Shown in pieces: positions 33,931 to 64,000 of a DNA stretch of 64,000 bases. The number at the start of each line of letters is the position of its first letter. The stretch's first letter is position 1. The notes under the pieces were generated by a model, which saw nothing but the letters and a program-made list of their open reading frames with translations, made no database searches and was not told the origin of the DNA. Source of the stretch: Holothuria scabra (lineage: Eukaryota > Echinodermata > Holothuroidea > Aspidochirotida > Holothuriidae). The translations under genes were made by a program, and so were the position numbers. The stretch covers positions 4,092,001 to 4,156,000 of the forward strand of contig CM074187.1 in the NCBI GenBank assembly GCA_037179385.1. The letters run 5' to 3'.

Positions 33931-36680
33931 GAAAAGAGCAGGGGCGTAGCCAGGATTTTCTTGTGGGGGGGGCAATGTCGACTCATCGTCCCCAATCTTG
34001 ACCGACAGGACTATCTAAGCGGAGCGCCACCATCGGTTGGCGCGGAGCGTACAAGAAAATTTTTGGTTTTAGAAACCCCTCAGATGGCAGGAAACGGCAC
34101 TTCCCGAGTGTTTTATGCTGCATGTTCCCAACCTGGAAATGGATCTCATTTCTGAAATTTCTCAATTAATGCAACAAAAAAAAAAACAATCTACAAAAAA
34201 TGTCAATACATGTTTCTAAGCGGAGCTCTACCATCGATTGGTGCGGAGCGAACCAGGAAATTTTTGGTTTTACAAACCCCTCAGATGGCCGGAAACGGCA
34301 CTTCCCGAGTGTTCAGAGCACGAATATGTTCAGCCCAACTTTGAAATCCTCCCCGCTTCTTAATTGGAGCACTTGACAAATATTGAGGGGCTGCACATAC
34401 CTTTAGCCCTCACTTTTTCCTTTTTCATCGCCGCCACTGGGGTGTGGCATTTTCTTGAGGGAGCGAAGCGCCCAAGTGAGGAGCCCAGCATCCGAACGCG
34501 GAGAGGGTGTGGTTCTCCCACTCCTACCTCAAGGAGATGTTGCAATTTTACATCAAAATTGAGCGATCTGGTGAACACCTTAGCTGGAATTTTTGGACAT
34601 TTTCAATCTTGTATCAATGTTTTCCTTATTCCCCCGAGAGTAAGTGTGTGCCTGTAAGAGGGTTACTGTACGAGTCAATGGAGCCCTAGGAAATTGTGTT
34701 GCACTGAAACAAAACAGCTACTCATAAGACTTACATTGGCTAAACCAGCGGAATTGACATTTTACCTTGAAAAACGCCAAAACTCCATTTAAATAAAAAA
34801 AAAATAATAAAAAATAGGTCTGGGCGGGAGTAAGTGCGAACCCCCTGGCTACGGGCCTGTCTTCCTGGGTGTCCCCCTCCCCTTTTGGAATTTTTTGCTG
34901 TCTCGAAGAGCTTAGATGCAACGTGGTGCTATATTTTGTTCTTTTTATACTAGATTCTAGTGTTCTCCACAGGGGGGTTTTAGAGGGGCGACACGCCCTC
35001 CTAGTGAAATTGGCCGCCCCTCCAAAATAGTTGCCGCTCTCCAAAAAATGCAGCTTCCACCTTTAGTTCATTGCTTCATTACACATATACAAGTCATAAC
35101 TGGAAAATGTGTCTTCCCTCCAGGCTTGGCGCCAGGATTTGCCCGACGAAGGGCCACTCTCCAAACGGGGGAGGGGTAGGGTGGGTAGCGACCCCAAGCC
35201 CCGACAGCCAGGATGCCGTCGATGAGTTGGTGAGGGAGATTTGAAGAAAACCTGTGCACTATACCTGCCATTGCGAGTCATATACGACATAAAATTTGAA
35301 TATGCTAGAGGAAGATATTTCCGCACTGATTTAACCGTGGAAAAGCGGGCGAAATTTTTTGGGGTTAGCCTACACTAAAAAGAATCTGTACTTATTGAAA
35401 GCTTATATAGATCAATTGTCACGGCCTTTTGGCCCTATCGGGCACAACTTATATTGTACTTCCCTCTTCGAGTCCGTACCGCACGACTGACACAAGAGAT
35501 CACAGCTCCCTGGTTTAGCGAAATGAGATGAAATTCCCGACATGTTCATTAATCCATTTATTCTACATATTAATTTACTTGAAAAGATGGGAAGGGTTTG
35601 TAATTTATTAGCTCTAGGTAACGGAACTGAGGAAGAGTGTGAAAAGCATTCTGAACATTTTGGGTTTTATCGCAGAAATAACTCTTTTGAAAGCCAAAAT
35701 AATCAAACCGACCATGGGAAGAAGACAGATTATTCCCGACAGGGGGCAGGCCATGTCAGCAATCACAAATTCCGACGGCCCCTATGTCGAGGGGGTGGTG
35801 AGAAGGGGATATGAAGGAGCCTTACTATCCCATGTTATTGAACCCCTTGGCACATTTTGCACAATATCACTTAATATTTTAAAAGCAGAGTTGCGCACTG
35901 ATAGTGTTCTGTTGAGTCTGAATCGTGAAATTGCAAAGCGCGCGAAAATTTTTGGTAGACTTACAAAAATAACATAGCCTATGTAATAATTAAAAACAAA
36001 AAGAAAAAAATAGAAACTGTGGGGGATGTAAACCGTATCGGGGATAACATACATTGCGTCGAAAACACCTGGAATACCCGATAAAATAACCAAACTATGC
36101 TCCGTCTGTCCGTGAGTCGCTCACCAACTGACCTATCACATGACACACACAAGAGAACAGCAACTAGGCTTTGTGATATGGGATGAAATTTAAGACCTCT
36201 AAATAACCTCTGTACTCTGCCTCCCTGTTTCTTGGTAAGGTTGACAGGACTTACACTCTCTAGATATGTGGAATGGAAGTATTAAAAAAACTGGAGTGAA
36301 TCTACAGCGCGCGTAGCGCGCCGAAAATTTGGGGTTCTTATTAGGGAAATTGTCCCTTAAGGGCAAAAAAAAGGTAAACTATCGGGGACACTAGCCGCCG
36401 TCGGGGACTGCATACTTTATCGTAACGACTAAGAGCTTCCCTCCCCCCCCCCCCCCGAAAAACTGTAAAAAAAAAATGCCCCCGATTCCCTCCCTCCTCT
36501 TGACGTTTATCTTATTTCTATATCTATCTATATATATATCTTATCTTATTTTATTTTTTTTTATTTTGCTCTCCTTCATTTTTTCAGCATCGCCCATCGC
36601 GTCCCCAAAATTTCTGTGGGGGGGGGCACTCTGCCCCCCATGCCCCCCCCCCCCCCGCTGGCTACGCTAGTGGAAAAGAG
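33931..36680. mobile_element. 2.7-kb hAT-type element with perfect 8-bp TSD
   Basis: The element spans 33939-36672, flanked by GAAAAGAG at 33931-33938 and 36673-36680. Its ends are CAGGGGCGTAGCCAGGAT and (minus strand) CACTAGCGTAGCCAGCGG; both run into long G tracts just inside. No transposase is seen. The interior is built of sub-repeats with GC-rich palindromes followed by A/T runs, including the pair at 34016 and 34217, and other terminal-like 'ctggctacg' motifs near 34845, suggesting nested insertions. Confidence 0.8.
34016..34313. repeat. Two copies of a sub-repeat spaced 201 bp apart
   Basis: About 97-bp units beginning 'ctaagcggagc' and ending 'cggcacttcccgagtgtt' at 34016 and 34217. 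The GC-rich hairpin at the front keeps its pairing although its sequence differs: 'gcgccaccatcggttggcgc' versus 'gctctaccatcgattggtgc'. Confidence 0.8.
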
Positions 36681-39024
36681 GCAAGATTGTCGGCGAGCGA
36701 AGCGTACAGAAAATTTTGCCTTTCTTAAACATATATATTAAAAATATGGAGCTTCTATTACAGAAAATCTTACCTTAGGCCTCCGGACTGAGGCTCCTTA
36801 CGGCATTTTAAAATGGTTTCGAAACTTTGCTGTCTTCTGTAGACCTATATTTGAAAATCAAGGGCTCATATAAGAGAAAAGTTGGAATTTATAAAAGAAT
36901 ATTTCCGGAAAAATAATACTGTGGTTGCCGTCTTATTCGATGAATCAGTTGTCGCATATATCAATTTTTTTGATTTTCAAAATCTGCGCGGTATAGGTTC
37001 AAGACTTCGATTTGTTTTGAAGTGTGAACATTTCTGTATTAGGAGCTATAATATGCGACGCTCAAAGATCGCCGAAAACTTCGTTTTCATTACAGAAATA
37101 TTAAAAAATGTCTGTATTTGACAGAATTGGGAATTTTATGACAGGAAAGTTGGGAAACCGCAATTTAGTTGTCTGGTGTAACAAGTACTTGATAATCTGG
37201 TGTCACATGTAGGTTAGAAAACGTCCGCATTTTTTCATTAAGCAGAGCCAGTGAGGCAAACGCCCTCCTGTCCCATCCCGCCGGTAGCTGCGCCTCTGAC
37301 TGTGTCGCTTTCAAATTTGCAGACACATGGCGTCGAACGCAAAAAATATCAGGGTAAGCAACGCAATTGCCCGCGCTAGGTTTCCGTACATTATACAGTA
37401 GCGTTTGTCGATGATTTTATACATACAGTCAGTCAAGATATATCACTAGTACATGGCGTAAAGTGTGGTGTTCAACGAGGACATTTAACTCCCTGCACCA
37501 AGCACAAAACTGTCGCCTATAATTGAAGAGATATGAAGTTAAACCGGTGGTTTTCATCGAATAAGGCTCAACCACTTGTTACTGTGTTCTGCGGGAAATT
37601 AGGCTGGAGAGGGCAGTGCTTTTTCAAACATACGCAAAGAAACGAAGAAGGTATACACAGCCTTTTAAAATTTGAGGGGCTTGAGCATTATTATTTGGGT
37701 CCCCATGCAAAGTCCCCCTCCCCTCATAGAACAGCTCATGGTTAAAATTACAAAGGGTCTTTAAAGGAACACGTTACTTTTAAGACTTTACTTTATGACC
37801 GCAAACGTAACGAATTTGTGACTTCAAGTAAATGTCGGCTCCAAAATCAGTACACAGGACCGTTGTATCTTGTTGAAAGTGTTGAACGTGCAATACCTGA
37901 TTCAAAAAATTCAGAGTAGGCACTACACATTCTCCTATACTAGGATTTTCGGTCAAACTGCTGGCCTTGACTTTGCAATGGCGCCAGATGAACACCACAG
38001 TGTTGTAGTTATTTTAATGGGCTGCTAATTTTATTCAACGGGCCATGACGAGTCTGACAATAGAAGTAGATTTGTTAAATTTTATTGCAACTGACCAAGG
38101 TTTGAATTCAAATTGTGCCGTTACGTCTACAGTAATCCCACATTGTTTTTACAAACAAACACAACAGACGACCTTCACTGGATTAGCTATACGGAGACGC
38201 CAATAATTCGCAATTATGTATTATACCACATTTAGCCAGACGGTTAGGACAGAGGGATTCATAGTTTTTTTTCATGATTTTCGTTGAAAACTACATACTA
38301 ACAGTGGCTGCTAACATGGAAGAATTAGGCTAGACAGGCACTCATACCCTTTCATAATAATATGATAATTTCATAAATGGCCGAAAAATTTTCATATTGA
38401 ATTGGCACTGCTCTTCGATTGGCACAGAGTGTTCCGTTTTCACATTGTATATATTTGGACGTATTAGCGGCATTATTTTGCACCATTTATTTAACTGTGT
38501 ATAGGACATTTCTTTAAGATTCCTCCGTGAGGTTGAAATAATGAGATACATCGAATGCTAAACACTCTAAGAAAGGTGTTTAGGAATTAAACGTTTAAAC
38601 TTTTTTCTACTCACTTTTTGCCCCAGTTTGTAAACACCTTAAAATGCTAAACACACGTGTGTCAAATTTTTGCATTACATTTTAAAAGATAAGAGCTTAT
38701 ATTGGAGAAAATTTTGAACTTTATATGAAAGGAAATTATGGAAAGAGCACTTAAGTCGCCGGCATCAGTTGATGATCTGCTGTCACATATGGCAAATTTC
38801 CTAGTCATCTCCAGAGCGTGGAGAAGTTTACCCTAATGATTTATGGGTGAGCTGTACTGCATTAGGAATGACAATTTGCAGCGCGGGAAGGGCGTGGAAA
38901 ATTTTGATTTTTGGAGACAAATAATTACAAATATTGAATTTTTATTGAAGAAAATTCAGAATTTTATGAAACAGGGTTGGTGAAAGCACATTGTATTTGA
39001 CTGGTGTTAGATATGATTACTCTG
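36681..39024. other. Intergenic, repeat remnants only
   Basis: Contains further copies of the 'gcgc..gcgaaaatttt' repeat (for example near 38880) and no supportable exon chain. Confidence 0.35.
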
Positions 39025-39196
39025 CAGTTGCGTAGCCACGGGGGGGTGGGGGGGGGATCAGAATCCTCCCATGACCCAACCTTGCAATGCAAAAAAAACA
39101 CCTAAAATAGCGGGTTTTCTCTCTATCTTTAGACTTTTCCCACATGTCGAGCCCCCCCCCCCATGACACAATCCTGGCTACGCGTGTGTTAATGTG
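39017..39196. mobile_element. Small hAT-type MITE, degenerate TSD
   Basis: Ends CAGTTGCGTAGCCAC (39025) and, on the minus strand, CACACGCGTAGCCAGG (39188), with G/C runs inside. The flanking octamers TTACTCTG and TTAATGTG agree at six of eight positions. Confidence 0.55.
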
Positions 39197-41603
39197 TCTG
39201 TTGTGTTTTTTAATCTGAGCGAATTATGGGGGGGGGGGCACAACGATGTGTTTGTACGGAATATTTTCATTGGCGGGGCTATTGCCCCCCCCCCCCTCTC
39301 CTTAAGGGTAGACGGCCCTGTCCTATTGTAATCGATAATTTCTAGGAATATTTCAGAAATATGTACTTGTATTTCAGGCAGTTAATTTGTAAGTAGAAGT
39401 AGGCAAAGTCAAAGGGTTTGAATTTCATTGTCCTCCTAATCATATTTACGATTAACTTTGCAATTTAAATTTCTTCTGACTTATTCATGAAAGCCACTGA
39501 ACATGAACCAACCTTTTCAGCTTTCACTTTGTTTAAGGCTGAGTAGCAATTGTTCCTACAAAGTTCGATTTAATTGCTTAGATTCAGGTAGACAAGTTAC
39601 CATCAGTGGTGTCATAATAGGCATAGTACGCTATCGGTAAACGTCTGGTGTGTTCAAAAAAGATCTGCACTCGATAGCTTTCATTCTCCAAGTCACAATA
39701 TCGTCCCTTTTACGTTATAACATTACGCAATTAGCTTTATTTAAGCCTCACTAAATGTTTTGGCTTGGACCATGCGAATCCAAACCACAAATTAGAGTGA
39801 AGCTTGAAAAAAATCAACCACACATTTAATAAGGTATTTTGACTTCCTCGAAGAAAACTCTATGAAATTAAAAAGAATGATACTTGGCAAGTTTCAGATG
39901 TGGTGGAGACAGGGTCAGATTACGGCCCATGAGTGCCCATTTGTCTAAAATGGACTAAAATCACCTTTCCGTTCGTAGGTGGTCGAATGTAAACTATGAA
40001 CTCTTATTCGAACTTTACACGGACCAGAAGTCGTCATTCCATAAACAATAAAGTGATTAACACAGAGTTCTACAAGGACGTGTGGTCTTTCTTCCTGCTT
40101 ACTGCTTTACGGCATTTTCGAAATTTTGACATAGGTAAATTTTCAGAATATGGGACTTAATAAAAACAGTTTATACGCAACTTGCAAGGCCTTCGAAGAA
40201 TAATCTCCAATGATCTGGTAGACACTTTTACATTTTTTCACGCTAACCTATGTTGGCGATTACTTAGAGGACCTAATGTGCGAAGGGTTCCAAGCTATTC
40301 GCGTCCAGGGCTCGATCAAAGGCGAAATCTGGCCTTGGTTGAATTACGGGAGTATCTAAATAACAGCGAAGATGGAAGTTCTGCTATACATTGCCAAAGT
40401 ACCAAATTAAAACCACGCTAAGCGAATCGAAATCGAAACATCGCAGCCGATCTGTAAATGCTGTATTTTTAAACTCACATTGCATTACATTGTCTTTTTC
40501 CCCTTGAAATCAGGAAAACAAAGTGTGCACAAGCTGCAGAAACTGCACCCAGTGAGTTTATTCCTTCTTCCTTGCCAATAGTTACATTAAAAGGGCTCAC
40601 TGAGTTGATATTGAAACCATAATGAGAGTGTTTACAGGCCACTCCCACTAGCTAGACAAGTTTCATATCTAATAGTTACAAAAGACTTAAAATTTTGAAT
40701 CTTGTAGTGTCCTGACTTGTATTGGATTTGTGCATAATTTGAAAAACTGTCGGGTCACGAATATTTGAAAACCAAATTTAGCTCTTCAATACTCACTTAA
40801 AAAAACAGTTGCTTTTATTTAGGTTATGGAGATTATCTAAGTTTGACCACTTGTCATTGGTGTGTGTGTGCAGAAATCTGAACAGCTTTGCAAAAAATTG
40901 TTTAATCTCATGAACCAACTCAATCAGCCGTCTTTTTTAACAAAATACTATAGAGAAACCTATGTTTAAGCTGTAAACACTATTCTTGCCTAAGAACTTG
41001 AAAACAAGGAGGTTTAAAATATGCTGGAAATCTGACAATGGCAAACGTTGTTGAAATGTTCCCAGATCAGGAGAGCGGAACACAGGAGGGTTACGGGATT
41101 GAACCATACCCGTGACCATAAGACGCCATGTTTATGAACCTGTAGTGTATGATGCATATAGCTAAGAGTACAGTATAAAGTTTTTAAAAAATATGCGGTC
41201 CATTGGTGCCCAATTCAATATTTCTCTACTTGAATAGAACAAAAAAAGGTCCTTTGAATGAAACCATCCTGGTGATTTTCTATTTTCAGCACTAGAAACA
41301 AACAATGAAAACAACGAATTCTACGATTCGTGAACAGTGACTTCATGGATGAGCTGTTCCATAAAATATTACGAGCAAGCATAGGTGGAGTTAACAGGTG
41401 AAAAGGAACCCTATTCAAATTATTGTGCACATTTGATTTTCCTGCTGGACGTAAAAAGTGCATTTGGAATACTCTCTCGTTTGCAAAGGATCAAGTGCGT
41501 TTTATTGTTATTAAACATAAAATAATGTTAGAAGATGTAGCTTGTAACCGCACAGGACACCTTTTGGAATAATAGTAAAAGCATAACGGTTTTTTATTCA
41601 AGA

Positions 41604-63245
<21,642 letters not shown>

Positions 63246-63336
63246 GTAATTACAAATATACACTTCATGAGAATAAAAGTTCTTATTGTAACTGAAAGAA
63301 ATCAAAGTAAAACAAACGACAATCAGCGGAGTTGCT

Positions 63337-63556
63337 TATCTCATCACTATAAGGCTCACCATAACCATGCCCTCATCAGTTTCAGGTGCAACATAAATAT
63401 GCCCTCATCACTATCAGGCTCATCATAGCATGCACTCATCATCAGGCTCACCATGCCCATCACTACCAGGAGCACCATAACCACTCCCTCATCACTATCA
63501 GGCCCACCATAAGCTTGCCCTCATCACTATCAGATTCACCATTACCATGCCCTTTG
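63337..63556. repeat. Minisatellite, about 32-bp unit, seven copies
   Basis: Units resemble CTCATCACTATCAGGCTCAC followed by 'cataaccatgcc', with variable copies. Confidence 0.85.
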
Positions 63557-64000
63557 TTTTCTTCAGTATAACTTGAAGCCTTCATTTTCAACAGTTAGCT
63601 TTTCCCCGCTAAATTAAATTATTTAGCGAAACCAAAATTTAAACTGCTTCCCAAAGAAGCTATACGTAAGTCCACTTTGACCTAGTACTTCTAAGTGTCA
63701 CGGATCACGTACTAGTTCACTACCGAACTTTGAGCACGTTGCAATTAAATTTGACAGGGATCTATCCGACAGATTAAAGGTGTTCGTATTAGAAATTGTG
63801 ATAGAAAGGGCTTATTTTCTTTCAATTTCGTGACCTTCATAACACGCGTTGACTTGGTAACCATATACTTTGGTAGGTTTAAATATTCTTTGGTAGCATG
63901 TGTGAGTGATTGGGATGTTTCATCACAAAAATTGAACAGTACAAGACATGATTTTCATTAAAATTGATTTTTCACCTTTACTTCCAATAATTCACGGTTT

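Noticed and set aside
34360..36093. Several 70-120 codon open frames on both strands
   Set aside because: All lie within the hAT-type element 33939-36672 and its sub-repeats; composition follows the repeats and no transposase motif is present.
37323..37352. Short ATG-containing segment between a TTTGCAG and GTAAGC with a good start context
   Set aside because: It would end in phase 0 and encodes only nine residues with no partner exon.
63337..63556. Possible CRISPR-like array
   Set aside because: Units of about 32 bp follow each other without unique spacers and vary in sequence; it is a eukaryotic minisatellite.

Overview
The window is eukaryotic nuclear DNA: AT-rich, with spliced genes, long introns, tRNA-derived SINEs, Penelope-like retroelements, hAT and TTAA-type MITEs, and many GC-rich palindromic repeats. 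The gene content and repeat style suggest a marine invertebrate, probably a non-vertebrate deuterostome such as an echinoderm. The species cannot be fixed from sequence alone.

Region 1 (about 0.85-22 kb, + strand) is one complete gene for STRADA, the STE20-related pseudokinase adaptor that works with MO25/CAB39 to activate LKB1. I can join twelve exons in consistent phase into a protein of about 449 residues that ends in WEFD. Its introns hold a hAT element with a perfect 8-bp target-site duplication (3600-4864), a decayed Jockey/CR1-type LINE (7185-8733), a 107-bp-arm foldback (13669-13906) and piggyBac-like MITEs (17139-17286 and relatives).

Region 2 (about 22-41.6 kb) shows no convincing gene. 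It holds two tRNA-derived SINEs, a 290-bp hAT MITE (26786-27075), a 2.7-kb hAT-type element (33939-36672), other foldbacks, and many copies of a repeat with GC-rich palindromes followed by GAAAATTTT.

Region 3 (41.6 kb to the end, + strand) is the 5' part of a second gene, which I do not recognise. A signal-peptide exon (41604-41679) is followed by at least five exons at 48296, 51214, 58371, 60385 and 63126. All introns are phase 1, the usual arrangement of modular extracellular proteins. The gene runs off the right edge.

Intron 1 of this second gene carries the most unusual part of the window (41.7-48.0 kb), a cluster of Penelope-like elements (PLEs) separated by (TA)n arrays. It includes an element with a GIY-YIG endonuclease upstream of the reverse transcriptase (permuted order), a near-perfect 509-bp palindrome of two head-to-head 5'-truncated PLE ends, a 95-bp perfect inverted repeat bracketing 5.2 kb, and at least six small hammerhead-like motifs (CTGANGAA, stem II, GAA, short self-complementary segment). 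Most of these lie 50-100 bp from a (TA)n array. Exons were assigned by eye from splice signals, phase and family resemblance; nothing was aligned or searched.
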